This document shows, piece after piece, positions 43,167-51,186 of a stretch of 59,052 nt of DNA. Every line of letters begins with the position of its first letter. Within the stretch, counting starts at the first letter, position 1. This stretch comes from Firm-08 sp045546995 (GTDB lineage Bacteria > Bacillota > Clostridia > Oscillospirales > QAKW01). Below the pieces are notes generated by a model. It ran no database searches and had not been told where the DNA came from. It saw only the letters and a list, made by a program, of their open reading frames with translations. The position numbers were made by a program, and so were the translations under genes. Location of the stretch: the NCBI GenBank assembly GCA_045546995.1, contig JAZQDW010000077.1, forward strand, positions 1 to 59,052. Direction: 5' to 3'.

Positions 43167-44198
43167 TCAAATAAAATAAAAATTCGTATCCCAAGCCAAA
43201 TTGTGACGAAAATGGCGAAGGAAAACTTTATAGTCATCACGGCTCTTTAAAACCTGCAACGGCAACGTAAACAAGTCCTCCGACCGATGATAGCCTGCGA
43301 TTACCATTTTGGGGCGAAAGGCCGCAATCGTTTGCTGACCGCCCAACAGCGCTGCACGCTCTTGCCCCTCCACGTCCATTTTGATCAAGCTGATTGGTTT
43401 ATCCCCCGCTAGGGCATCAATGGTCGTAGTCGGCGTACTTACGCCTTTGGTACGCACAATCGTCGTCCCCCGTCCATCCGACGAAAGCATCGCATTTCCT
43501 TTTCGATCGGAAATCGCCGCATGAACTAACGTGCAATTTTCAACCAATTGCAAATTCTTCGATAACTTCAAAAAGGTCTTGGCGTTGGGCTCGATGGCAA
43601 AAATATGGCGATACCCTGACACTTTTTTCAAAAAAGCATCTACTGTATCACCACGATAAGCGCCCAGATCCATATAAATCTCATCATTTGACAGTTCAAA
43701 CGGAGCAAACAGATCGTCCTTGCATTCAATCTGCTGCAAATATCGCATTTCACCACTTAGTTTAAATCGTACGATTGCCTCAAACGTTTTTCTGGACAAG
43801 TCATCATCAAGAAGAGCATATACCTGTTGCAGTTCCGTTTTATGCTTACGGACAAATTCTAAATCAAAAATCTGCTCACCGTAAACCGGAACGTCCGGGC
43901 AAAATACCGTATGTCTCTCGGCCAACTCACAAATGAACGCCAAAACCTCTTCTCTCGCACTACCAAAACACACCAGAATGATCATATCCGGATAGCGTTC
44001 CGCAAGGGTTGCATATCGCTCAACAGCGTATCCGCAAAAGGTTTGCCCACGCACGAAAGCATCGCTTGCAAAAATGCCCGCCGGACGGATATCATAACGT
44101 GATAATTGTTTTAGTACAGCTTCAGCACCATTGCCCATACCATATAAAACAATCGGCCTATTTTCATTCTTCAGGTTTGTCCACAGATCCGTCGGCAT
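43167..44198 (-). CDS. FkbM family methyltransferase
   Basis: 343 residues. The N-terminal Rossmann-like part (IVLYGMGNGAEAVLKQL, residues about 13-100) resembles nucleotide-sugar-type binding modules. The C-terminal part is an FkbM methyltransferase with the SAM motif IYMDLGAYRGDTV near residue 180, followed by SLIKMDVEGQE. Such proteins methylate sugars or lipids in surface glycans. The ATG at 44198 has GAGG 9 nt upstream and overlaps the GtrA gene by 35 nt in another frame; the longer open frame upstream is the GtrA gene read out of frame. Confidence 0.88.
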   Translation of the reverse strand: MPTDLWTNLKNENRPIVLYGMGNGAEAVLKQLSRYDIRPAGIFASDAFVRGQTFCGYAVERYATLAERYPDMIILVCFGSAREEVLAFICELAERHTVFCPDVPVYGEQIFDLEFVRKHKTELQQVYALLDDDLSRKTFEAIVRFKLSGEMRYLQQIECKDDLFAPFELSNDEIYMDLGAYRGDTVDAFLKKVSGYRHIFAIEPNAKTFLKLSKNLQLVENCTLVHAAISDRKGNAMLSSDGRGTTIVRTKGVSTPTTTIDALAGDKPISLIKMDVEGQERAALLGGQQTIAAFRPKMVIAGYHRSEDLFTLPLQVLKSRDDYKVFLRHFRHNLAWDTNFYFI

Positions 44199-45036
44199 TC
44201 TTTTTATCCTCTTCAAAAACACCCCGATATACAATAAAACGACACAGGTAATAAACCAACAGCGAGGTACAGATGGTTGCAGGAATTTTAGCAAATAACG
44301 CATTCAAGCCCAAGCGCATTTCAAAAAAGTACATAATGGGCGAACACAGCATAACCGTAAATACCGAGACACAGAAAAATCCCACAAAATGCTCCACCCG
44401 GTATACCAAGAAAAATATGGTAAGTAAGTAACAGCATACCAATCCGCCAACAACACACAACGGCTGCGATTTATACGAGTCAAGCCCAACGTAGGAGAGA
44501 TAAACATACATACAGAGATCCACGCCGATACTGAAGGTGGAAATAAAAGCAACCTGTGCCTTTCTGTTCCAACGAATCAATTTACTGACCACGTAAATCT
44601 TTTTAACAATAAACCGAACAAATTTATAATCAGCCAACGGTTTATAGACAAAAAATCTACTCAAAATATAGTTTAAAAATCCAACCGACACCGTAACGAT
44701 CAGTTTGCTGATCCAAGGGTGCATTTCCAGACTTGAATCTAAATAGTTAATTAAAATCGAACTGGCCGGGATGCAGATCAAGCTGAGCATAACGAATTTG
44801 AATAATTCATAGCTCATCAACGGTTTATCAGATTTAAACGTAAAAAAGTGATTGAGCATATAACTGGAAAACAGACCAATCGTAACACCGAACAACTGCG
44901 CCTGATATACCGGTAATTTCAAAAACATAAGAGATACGGAGAAAAATAGAAAGTCCAGCACGACATTAATGCAACCAACCGCTGAAAACTTTGCAATTTG
45001 ACGAAAATTACTCAAAAAATCGATTTTTTTTAACAT
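44164..45036 (-). CDS. membrane protein with two tandem GtrA domains
   Basis: 290 residues with about eight helices in two similar halves. The first half starts at IAKFSAVGCINVVLDFLFF (about residue 16), the second at QVAFISTFSIGVDLCMYVYL (about residue 160). Single GtrA domains are about 120-140 residues with four helices and take part in moving polyprenyl-linked sugars or surface glycan assembly. A charged tail (FEEDKKNADGSVDKPEE) follows. GGAG is 11 nt before the ATG; a TTG one codon earlier is an alternative. The downstream FkbM gene overlaps its 3' end. Confidence 0.87.
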   Translation of the reverse strand: MLKKIDFLSNFRQIAKFSAVGCINVVLDFLFFSVSLMFLKLPVYQAQLFGVTIGLFSSYMLNHFFTFKSDKPLMSYELFKFVMLSLICIPASSILINYLDSSLEMHPWISKLIVTVSVGFLNYILSRFFVYKPLADYKFVRFIVKKIYVVSKLIRWNRKAQVAFISTFSIGVDLCMYVYLSYVGLDSYKSQPLCVVGGLVCCYLLTIFFLVYRVEHFVGFFCVSVFTVMLCSPIMYFFEMRLGLNALFAKIPATICTSLLVYYLCRFIVYRGVFEEDKKNADGSVDKPEE

Positions 45037-45174
45037 CAATCAAGTCACTCCTTTCTCTTTTATAAACTATATTCTATCATACTTTCCGGAAAAAGTAAAG
45101 AATTCCTTATCGACACATTGTATGGAGTCACAAAAATATGAAATACTAATAAAAAAAGAACAAGGAGGTCACAT

Positions 45175-45342
45175 ATGAAAAACAAAATGTCTGTAATTGG
45201 CGGCATTGCCGCCACCGCTTTAGTCAGCGCCGGCGTTGGTTATTTGGTCAAAGCGTCGCAAAAGAAACGCAAGCCTTTGCACAAAACCGCAGGACAGGCG
45301 TTAAAATCCGTCGGAGCGGTAATTGAACGAATGAATTTTTAA
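45175..45342 (+). CDS. small single-span membrane protein
   Basis: 55 residues. It starts MKNKMSVIGGIAATALVSAG, with one membrane helix at about 5-25, followed by a basic segment (KASQKKRKPLHK) and a short amphipathic end. A strong AAGGAGG lies 6 nt before the ATG and a good terminator follows, so it is a real gene. The function is unknown. Upstream, TTGTAT, 17 nt and AAATACTA could be a sporulation-sigma-like promoter, but this is weak. It is the only plus-strand gene between 40440 and 58545. Confidence 0.8.
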   Translation: MKNKMSVIGGIAATALVSAGVGYLVKASQKKRKPLHKTAGQALKSVGAVIERMNF

Positions 45343-45345
45343 GAG

Positions 45346-45384
45346 AAAAGCGGCCTTAATCATTTATTAAGGCCGCTTTTTATT
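45346..45384. terminator. bidirectional terminator
   Basis: AAAAGCGGCCTTAAT and ATTAAGGCCGCTTTT form a 15-bp perfect stem with a 5-nt loop. It serves the small plus-strand gene and the convergent DUF4363 gene. Confidence 0.92.
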
Positions 45385-45739
45385 AAATGATCGGCGGATC
45401 GCAAATATCAGCAACAATACAGGATATTTCCTCACAAGACACCCTTACCTCCGGCAAATTTTCAGCCGTCAGATACGCCTTTAATTGTCCCAGAGAAAGC
45501 ACCAGCTGTTCCTGTTCCGTTCTGGGAGCGATCTGTTCTAACCACCATTTGGATGAAGCAATATATTCCTCCAGTCGTACAAATGCTCCTTTTGCCGTTT
45601 GCGCATCCCCCGCTTCTTGCAACGGTTGTAAACGAATACGTACATTTTCCGCAAAGCTATTCAAAACAACACTTTCTCCGATGCAATATAACAGTAAAAT
45701 TATCAATAAAACGCATAAAATCAACCACGTTTTCTTCAT
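45383..45739 (-). CDS. DUF4363 family membrane-anchored protein
   Basis: 118 residues. There is one N-terminal membrane anchor (LILCVLLIILLLYCI) and an outer helical domain with SSKWWLEQIAPRTEQEQ. This matches DUF4363, a small family I recall beside DUF421 (YetF-like) genes in spore-forming clostridia. The function is unknown. Its ATG overlaps the DUF421 gene by 4 nt, so the two proteins probably act together. Confidence 0.82.
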   Translation of the reverse strand: MKKTWLILCVLLIILLLYCIGESVVLNSFAENVRIRLQPLQEAGDAQTAKGAFVRLEEYIASSKWWLEQIAPRTEQEQLVLSLGQLKAYLTAENLPEVRVSCEEISCIVADICDPPII

Positions 45740-46374
45740 TGCTTTTTCACCAAATAAACCTCTTTTTTATCATTAACCGTCATCAAAAAAATCTGCTTGG
45801 GAGAGCGAAGGTTTTGTTGAGATATTTGCGCATACACCCACTTTTTGTTGATACCGCATTTCGTCATATTTCTCAACAGCAATTTCCCGTCCATGATAAT
45901 TAAATACGGCAGCCCCGTTTCATCTCCCGTTGTGGTTTTTTCGATCACACTCAACTGACCGTTGGTCTCCAAAATTGCATATTCCACCGTCAAAATATCG
46001 GCAATTCCATTATTTCGCATAGCTTCCATAATATCATCTATCGTAACGCGAGCGCGCTCCATCGCCTTTTGCCGAAACTGCCCACGGTAAATCAATATCA
46101 CCGGATGTCCATATAAAAATGATCTGAAATTCACAGATTTCAACGTTATGACAGAAATCAGAATTTCCAATGCCACCAATGCAAAAATCGGCAGTACCGA
46201 ATAAATCACCGGCAAGTGAAGCTCCTGCATCGGTAGTGAAGCCATTTCCGAAATCAATATCGTAATAACAAGCTCCGCCGGTTGAAGTTCACCAATTTGC
46301 CGTTTGCCCATCAGGCGCACCGCCAAAATTACAACCACATACATAAACACACATCTAAATAACAATGCCGTCAT
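45736..46374 (-). CDS. DUF421/YetF family membrane protein
   Basis: 212 residues. Three N-terminal helices include the family stretch LMGKRQIGELQPAELVITIL, and a cytoplasmic domain holds LIYRGQF and RVTIDDIMEAMRNNGI. YetF-like proteins in Bacillus have been tied to spore germination (the GerA-type 5AF/FigP complex) and other membrane roles; the exact role here is unknown. It heads a two-gene unit with DUF4363. Confidence 0.9.
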   Translation of the reverse strand: MTALLFRCVFMYVVVILAVRLMGKRQIGELQPAELVITILISEMASLPMQELHLPVIYSVLPIFALVALEILISVITLKSVNFRSFLYGHPVILIYRGQFRQKAMERARVTIDDIMEAMRNNGIADILTVEYAILETNGQLSVIEKTTTGDETGLPYLIIMDGKLLLRNMTKCGINKKWVYAQISQQNLRSPKQIFLMTVNDKKEVYLVKKQ

Positions 46375-46419
46375 ATCATCCCTCCAAGCATTATTTTAAA
46401 GCGCAAGGATGGATTTATA

Positions 46420-46449
46420 CAAAAAGCCGACAGGAAAACCTGTCGGCTC
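46420..46449 (-). terminator. terminator after the SPFH gene
   Basis: On the minus strand AGCCGACAGG and CCTGTCGGCT form a 10-bp stem with a TTTT loop, followed by TTTT, directly past the stop at 46456. Confidence 0.88.
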
Positions 46450-46455
46450 TTATAT

Positions 46456-47403
46456 TTATTCGCAGCAGGGATCAGCCTTCACCGGAGCCTTAGGAGGCTC
46501 AGCGGGAGCAGTATGATCTCCCAAGCCGGTGGTTTCACTGAAAATAGCATTATTGGTCACCGCACTAACCACATCAGTGGGAATAATCAACTTGGCAGCA
46601 GTACCATTGGACAACTGTACCAACGCTTCATATTTTTTGAGTTCCAAAACCGCAGGATCTGCACCCGCCTCTTTCAGCGCGATCAAGCCATCCGCCTCAG
46701 CCTTTTTAGCAAGAAAAATTGCACGTGCTTCACCCTCAGCGCGAGCAATACGCGCATCACGCTCACCTTCTGCAGCCAGAATCATAGCCTGCTTATCACC
46801 CTCGGCGCGAGTAATAGCTGCCGCCTTATGACCCTCTGCCTGCAACAACGTTTCACGACGGTCACGCTCTGCCTTCATCTGTTTTTCCATTGCGCTTTGA
46901 ATTTCGGCGGGAGGAATAATGTTTTTCAGTTCAACACGACTCACCTTGATGCCCCACTGATCGGTGGCATCATCCAAAATAGAAGTCATTTTACCATTGA
47001 TCGTATCACGGGAGGTAAGTGTGGAATCCAGTTCCAGTTCACCTACAATATTACGCAAAGTAGTTGCTGTCAGATTCTCCAGTGCAAGAATGGGATTAAC
47101 CGCACCATAAGCATACAATTTTGCATCAAAGATACGGAAAAATACTACCGTGTCAATCTGCATCGTAACGTTATCCTTGGTAATAACAGGCTGCGGAGCG
47201 GAGTCCAACACCTGTTCCTTCAAGGTGATCCGTTTGGCAATTCTCTCAATAAACGGAATCTTCACGTGAATACCCGCGCCCCAGGTAGTCTTGTACTTAC
47301 CCAAAAATTCAACGACATACTCCGTTGCCTGCGGCACGATGCGAATGTTAGCCACGATCAAAGCGATCAAGGCAACCACCAAAACTGCAATAATAACGCC
47401 CAT
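46456..47403 (-). CDS. SPFH/band 7 domain protein (stomatin-like)
   Basis: 315 residues. An N-terminal membrane hairpin (IIAVLVVALIALIVANI) precedes the SPFH domain at about 25-200. A coiled coil rich in Ala/Glu/Arg follows (AERDRRETLLQAEG, repeated RAEG units), with a Pro-rich end KADPCCE. Such proteins form membrane-associated rings, often with NfeD or proteases; no partner protease is nearby. The ATG shares a base with the stop of the Gx transporter gene (TAATG). The longer frame upstream is that gene out of frame. Confidence 0.93.
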   Translation of the reverse strand: MGVIIAVLVVALIALIVANIRIVPQATEYVVEFLGKYKTTWGAGIHVKIPFIERIAKRITLKEQVLDSAPQPVITKDNVTMQIDTVVFFRIFDAKLYAYGAVNPILALENLTATTLRNIVGELELDSTLTSRDTINGKMTSILDDATDQWGIKVSRVELKNIIPPAEIQSAMEKQMKAERDRRETLLQAEGHKAAAITRAEGDKQAMILAAEGERDARIARAEGEARAIFLAKKAEADGLIALKEAGADPAVLELKKYEALVQLSNGTAAKLIIPTDVVSAVTNNAIFSETTGLGDHTAPAEPPKAPVKADPCCE

Positions 47404-47918
47404 TATTTTTTCTCCTTTATAAATAAAAATTTTATTTGTAAGACACCTTGTGTCAATACAGCATTCAACAAACCGGTCAATATACCGGCCACCAACAAAA
47501 TCGGCAGGTATGCAATCAAATGAACGGATCGCATAATAATACACGCGCATAAAATCTGACCTATATTGTGCATCGTAGCGCCGGCCACGCTGACACCCAG
47601 CAAGGAAAAGCAATTCTTATAATGAAGCAACAACCACATTATTCCGATTGCCAAAATCCCCCCACTCAAGGACATAGCCAAGCTGACCGGATTACCAAAT
47701 AACAATGCAACAATGGCACAGCGCAAAACAAATACCGAAAATGCAACTTTGAAATCCGCTTTAATTAACAACGTCAATAAAACAACGTTGGCAATACCGA
47801 GTTTGATGCCGGGTAACGGGATCACTGCCTGTATGGGTACAAAATGCTCAAGCACAGCCAACACAACAGCAAGCGACGTCATCACGCCGATCAAAGCAAT
47901 TTTTTTGGACGTTTTCAT
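47403..47918 (-). CDS. Gx transporter family protein (heptaprenyl diphosphate synthase component I-like, ECF S type)
   Basis: 171 residues, five to six helices, starting KTSKKIALIGVMTSLAVVLAV with the family-like PGIKLGIANVVLL. It belongs to the membrane family named for HepS component I, structurally like ECF S components. It is often next to a NusG domain II protein, as here (4-nt overlap). A role in quinone or isoprenoid supply is only suggested. Confidence 0.83.
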   Translation of the reverse strand: MKTSKKIALIGVMTSLAVVLAVLEHFVPIQAVIPLPGIKLGIANVVLLTLLIKADFKVAFSVFVLRCAIVALLFGNPVSLAMSLSGGILAIGIMWLLLHYKNCFSLLGVSVAGATMHNIGQILCACIIMRSVHLIAYLPILLVAGILTGLLNAVLTQGVLQIKFLFIKEKK

Positions 47919-48280
47919 TGTATGATCACATCCAATCTATCTTCATCGGCGGCACGGACGATCATTCCATTTGGCATACAACAAATAACTCCGCCCGTTT
48001 CGCTGACGGCAGCACTATGAAGGCAATGACCATCAGGGCAATCCGAAAAGGCGACGAAAACCTTATGATTTTCTACCTTTAGTTTGTTTGTATATGCACC
48101 TTTGACCACAAACTCTTTTCCATCGTTTTTGGGATTGGAAAGGTCAATTTCATACACGATCTCACCGTTGCAATATATAAAGACCGTTTTCCCGCTGTCA
48201 TGCGGCCAGAACGCTGCAACAACAGCAAGCACAAGAACGAGAAGCAACACCAACGCATCGCCGATTTTCGGCCGCAGCAT
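47915..48280 (-). CDS. NusG domain II-containing membrane-anchored protein
   Basis: 121 residues. There is one membrane segment near the N-terminus (ALVLLLVLVLAVVAAFW), then an extracytoplasmic NusG-II beta domain with SDCPDGHCLHS and GGVICCMPNGMIV, the cysteine pattern usual for this group. It is a frequent neighbour of Gx transporters and may bind a cofactor or metal outside the membrane. The ATG at 48280 lies 1 nt past the obgE stop; the longer frame overlaps obgE and is not supported. Confidence 0.85.
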   Translation of the reverse strand: MLRPKIGDALVLLLVLVLAVVAAFWPHDSGKTVFIYCNGEIVYEIDLSNPKNDGKEFVVKGAYTNKLKVENHKVFVAFSDCPDGHCLHSAAVSETGGVICCMPNGMIVRAADEDRLDVIIQ

Positions 48281-48281
48281 T

Positions 48282-49553
48282 TTACCGTACATACTCAAAA
48301 CTGAATTCGTAAATTTGGACGGTATCGCCCTCCTGGATTCCACGGTCCTCCAGTTCGGTCATAACACCATTATTACGTAAAATCATCTCAAAATAAGCGA
48401 TGGATTCACCATCAGAAAAATTAATTCCGGCCATAATTTTGCGGATAAATTCACCTTCGACGACATAAATACCGTCTTGCTTTTCCACCGTGAAGCTATG
48501 ATCTTTTTTATCCACGACAGGCTCCGGAACATAATCGGCTTCGAACACAATGGTATCCGGTAACTCTGCCAAACGCTCGACAGTCTCGGCGATCAATTCG
48601 CGAATTCCTTCGCCGGTCACAGCAGAAATTCGATAAAAAGGATAGCCTTTTTCTTTAATGTATTGTTCAAATTCTACTGCCTTTTCTTCATCAAAGATCG
48701 AGTCAGCCTTATTTCCGACAACGATTTGAGGACGGGTGGACAAAACCTCACTATACATTGATAATTCTTTGTTGATCGTTTCAAAATCCTCGATGGGATC
48801 ACGCCCTTCGGAGCCGGAAATGTCCACAACGTGTAACAGCAGCCTGCACCGCTCGACGTGGCGTAAAAATGCGTGACCAAGGCCCACACCTTCACTGGCG
48901 CCTTCAATTATACCCGGAATATCAGCCAACACGAAGCTTTTATCCTCAAACATCTCCACAACGCCCAAATTAGGTGTCAAAGTCGTAAAATGATAATTTG
49001 CGATCTTCGGTCTGGCCTTTGAAACGTGAGACAGAAACGTGGATTTTCCAACGTTAGGATACCCAAGAAGGCCGACGTCAGCGATCAATTTAAGTTCAAG
49101 ACGGATATCAAATTCTTCGCCCTCTTGTCCGGGCTTTGCAAAACGTGGAATTTGACGGGTGGGCGTTGCAAAATGCTGATTTCCCCATCCACCATTACCA
49201 CCGCGCGCCGCCACAAACGGCTGATCATCCGACATATCCTTCATCAGGCGACCGGTTTCAGCGTCCTTGATCAAAGTTCCTTTAGGCACCTTAATAATCA
49301 AATCCTCTGCGCTTTTACCCGTGCAATTATTAGAAGCCCCGTTTTCACCGGGCATAGCCACATATTTTCTTTTATACCGAAAATCCATCAATGTATTCAA
49401 GTGCTGATCCGTCACAAAGACAACACTGCCGCCCTTACCGCCGTCACCGCCGTCCGGGCCGCCGGCGTTGACGTATTTTTCACGGTGAAAGGAAACGGCA
49501 CCGTCACCGCCTTTGCCTGCTTTAATATGAATTTTGGCCACATCAATAAACAT
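48282..49553 (-). CDS. obgE: GTPase ObgE/CgtA
   Basis: 423 residues: a glycine-rich Obg domain (1-160, GGPDGGDGGKGGSVVF), a G domain with GYPNVGKST, ADIPGIIEGAS and VVGNKAD, and a C-terminal OCT domain (about 345-423). It acts in 50S assembly and stress/sporulation control. AAGGGGG is 9 nt before the ATG. It follows rplU-prp-rpmA, the common order, but with a hairpin terminator in between. Confidence 0.98.
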   Translation of the reverse strand: MFIDVAKIHIKAGKGGDGAVSFHREKYVNAGGPDGGDGGKGGSVVFVTDQHLNTLMDFRYKRKYVAMPGENGASNNCTGKSAEDLIIKVPKGTLIKDAETGRLMKDMSDDQPFVAARGGNGGWGNQHFATPTRQIPRFAKPGQEGEEFDIRLELKLIADVGLLGYPNVGKSTFLSHVSKARPKIANYHFTTLTPNLGVVEMFEDKSFVLADIPGIIEGASEGVGLGHAFLRHVERCRLLLHVVDISGSEGRDPIEDFETINKELSMYSEVLSTRPQIVVGNKADSIFDEEKAVEFEQYIKEKGYPFYRISAVTGEGIRELIAETVERLAELPDTIVFEADYVPEPVVDKKDHSFTVEKQDGIYVVEGEFIRKIMAGINFSDGESIAYFEMILRNNGVMTELEDRGIQEGDTVQIYEFSFEYVR

Positions 49554-49582
49554 ACCTTTGTGCCCCCTTCTTTTCTTTTGTA

Positions 49583-49617
49583 GAAAAAAATCCCGAACGT
49601 ATGGCGTTCGGGATTTT
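49583..49617 (-). terminator. terminator or attenuator between rpmA and obgE
   Basis: On the minus strand AAAATCCCGAACG and CGTTCGGGATTTT form a 13-bp stem with a 5-nt loop, then T residues, only 6 bases past the rpmA stop. It probably cuts obgE expression relative to the ribosomal genes. Confidence 0.88.
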
Positions 49618-49622
49618 GAATG

Positions 49623-49904
49623 TTACTGTTCTACAGCGTAAACAGAAACTTTCTTTCTGTCTTTGCCCATTCTTTCGAACTTAACTTTGCCGTCAACCAG
49701 AGCAAACAAAGAATCGTCCGAACCGCGGCCAACATTATTGCCGGGATGGATCTTGGTACCTCTCTGCGTTACCAGAATATTACCTGCCCGAACGAACTGG
49801 CCGTCCGCTCTCTTAACGCCAAGGCGTTTGGACTCGGAGTCTCTGCCGTTCTTGGTAGAACCCATACCTTTTTTATGTGCAAAAAGTTGAATATCAATTC
49901 TCAT
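49623..49904 (-). CDS. rpmA: 50S ribosomal protein L27 (with cleavable N-terminal extension)
   Basis: 93 residues starting MRIDIQLFAHKKGMGSTKNG. The IQLF/AHKKG junction matches the Firmicutes type of L27 whose first residues are removed by the Prp protease before the protein works at the peptidyl-transferase centre. GGAGG is 9 nt before the ATG, within the end of prp. Confidence 0.98.
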   Translation of the reverse strand: MRIDIQLFAHKKGMGSTKNGRDSESKRLGVKRADGQFVRAGNILVTQRGTKIHPGNNVGRGSDDSLFALVDGKVKFERMGKDRKKVSVYAVEQ

Positions 49905-49908
49905 TCGA

Positions 49909-50220
49909 TTACACCTCCATAATTTCTAAACAAATGAATTCCGGATAATCCTCCTGCAAATAACCTGCTTGTTTTTCAAGGGCTGCAAGTAACCCGGAAA
50001 ATATAGGATCGGGGCGCATAACACTGCATTCCAGCAATGCCTCGTCTCTGCGATATGCCAACGGTATCTTCAATTCCTCTGCACAGCAAATACAAAACTG
50101 TGTCATTGAGGATATGGATGCGCAGACAATATCCTCCCCTTCCTCGGCATATCCGCTGTGTCCCTCACAACGAAAGCCGATCAGTCGCTGCTTCTTTTTA
50201 AGCAATGTAAGCGTAGTCAT
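49909..50220 (-). CDS. prp: ribosomal-processing cysteine protease Prp
   Basis: 103 residues. The catalytic His and Cys are in GHSGYAEEGEDIVCASIS. Prp cleaves the L27 N-terminal extension; the substrate gene lies 4 nt downstream. The ATG shares a base with the rplU stop (TAATG), so the three genes are coupled. Confidence 0.96.
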   Translation of the reverse strand: MTTLTLLKKKQRLIGFRCEGHSGYAEEGEDIVCASISSMTQFCICCAEELKIPLAYRRDEALLECSVMRPDPIFSGLLAALEKQAGYLQEDYPEFICLEIMEV

Positions 50221-50531
50221 TACGCATTAATCGCAGTGATCTGAACTTTAGTATAGGGCTGTCTGTGACCCTGTTTACGACGATAATTCTTTTTGGGTTT
50301 CATCTTGTAAACAATGATCTTGGAACTCTTAGCGGTCTTAATCAGACTTGCTTCAACCTTTGCATCTGCGATGTACGGAGTGCCAACCTTAATGTCGGAG
50401 CCGTCACCAACAGCAATGACCTTATCGAAAACAACTGCGGAGTTTTCTTCTCCATCCAGTTTTTCTACAAAGATAACATCGCCTTCCTGCACTTTGTATT
50501 GCTTACCGCCAGTCTCAATAATTGCGAACAT
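50220..50531 (-). CDS. rplU: 50S ribosomal protein L21
   Basis: 103 residues starting MFAIIETGGKQYKVQEGD and ending with the basic KKNYRRKQGHRQPYTKVQI. GAGAGG lies 9 nt before the ATG at 50531. The leader holds a hairpin in the position of the L21 autoregulatory leader. Confidence 0.98.
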   Translation of the reverse strand: MFAIIETGGKQYKVQEGDVIFVEKLDGEENSAVVFDKVIAVGDGSDIKVGTPYIADAKVEASLIKTAKSSKIIVYKMKPKKNYRRKQGHRQPYTKVQITAINA

Positions 50532-50569
50532 TACAAAGCACCTCTCTTTCTTTTTTAAAAACTCGCTAC

Positions 50570-50599
50570 GTAAGGTTTGGTTGCCCAATTAGACCTTAC
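50570..50599 (-). promoter_or_regulatory. L21 leader-like hairpin in the rplU 5' region
   Basis: On the minus strand GTAAGGT and ACCTTAC pair (7 bp, 16-nt loop) about 39 bases before rplU. Its position matches the Firmicutes L21 leader. I judged it by eye; the full consensus was not checked. Confidence 0.5.
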
Positions 50600-50615
50600 A
50601 TAAGCGGCATCGGTT

Positions 50616-50645
50616 ATTATAGCATATATAATATATATTTGTCAA
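50616..50645 (-). promoter_or_regulatory. rplU-prp-rpmA promoter (sigma-A type)
   Basis: Minus strand TTGACA, 18 nt, TATAAT, about 85 bases upstream of rplU. Confidence 0.8.
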
Positions 50646-50664
50646 CTAAAAAGTTCAAAAAGTT

Positions 50665-51186
50665 TTATGCCATCAAAAGAGCAATTAAATCGTTGCGCGT
50701 TTCTCTTTTCCGCTCCACGATCGAAGCGCGTTTTCTTCCCAGATTGAAATTAAAGCCGATCTCCAGATTAAAATTATCAAACGCATCGCCCGTTTCCATA
50801 TCCAGCTGATAATACAGACGAGTATACGTCTTTTCGCTGGTGCAATCAAACAATTCTTTATTCAAAATAGCATAATCAAGTTCAGCGCCGTTGGGATCAA
50901 AACCACCATCAACCTCAAAATCCGGATTCCATATACTGTCAAGCGCCGCAATCAGGCGATCACTTTGCTCGCCTAATGACGAAAACACCATCGGACGGCT
51001 GGCATCGGGAAAAACAAAACTTTTAAACAGCATACGTTTTTGTTGAATCGGCATCTTGACTCGAACGCCAACGCTTTCTCCGTTGTACTCGGAAAGCAAG
51101 TCCATCGAGATTTCTTCCGTTCCGATTTCAAAATCCGCAATTTCAAAATTCAGTTCGCCATCATAAATATCTTCATACAGAACCAT
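50665..51186 (-). CDS. hypothetical protein co-transcribed with nrdR
   Basis: 173 residues, no family recognised. It is acidic and soluble with no signal peptide or membrane segment. The middle carries PIQQKRMLFKSFVFPD and SLGEQSDRLIAALDSIW; the end is NLEIGFNFNLGRKR and ERKRETRNDLIALLMA. Its ATG overlaps the nrdR stop by one base, so it depends on nrdR translation. It is the last gene of the aminotransferase-purB-nrdR run. The strict coupling suggests a real gene; its role cannot be guessed. Confidence 0.75.
   Translation of the reverse strand: MVLYEDIYDGELNFEIADFEIGTEEISMDLLSEYNGESVGVRVKMPIQQKRMLFKSFVFPDASRPMVFSSLGEQSDRLIAALDSIWNPDFEVDGGFDPNGAELDYAILNKELFDCTSEKTYTRLYYQLDMETGDAFDNFNLEIGFNFNLGRKRASIVERKRETRNDLIALLMA

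Noticed and set aside
46513..47523. Plus-strand open frame of 336 codons opposite the SPFH gene
   Set aside because: Antisense shadow of a low-complexity coiled coil; no initiation signal.
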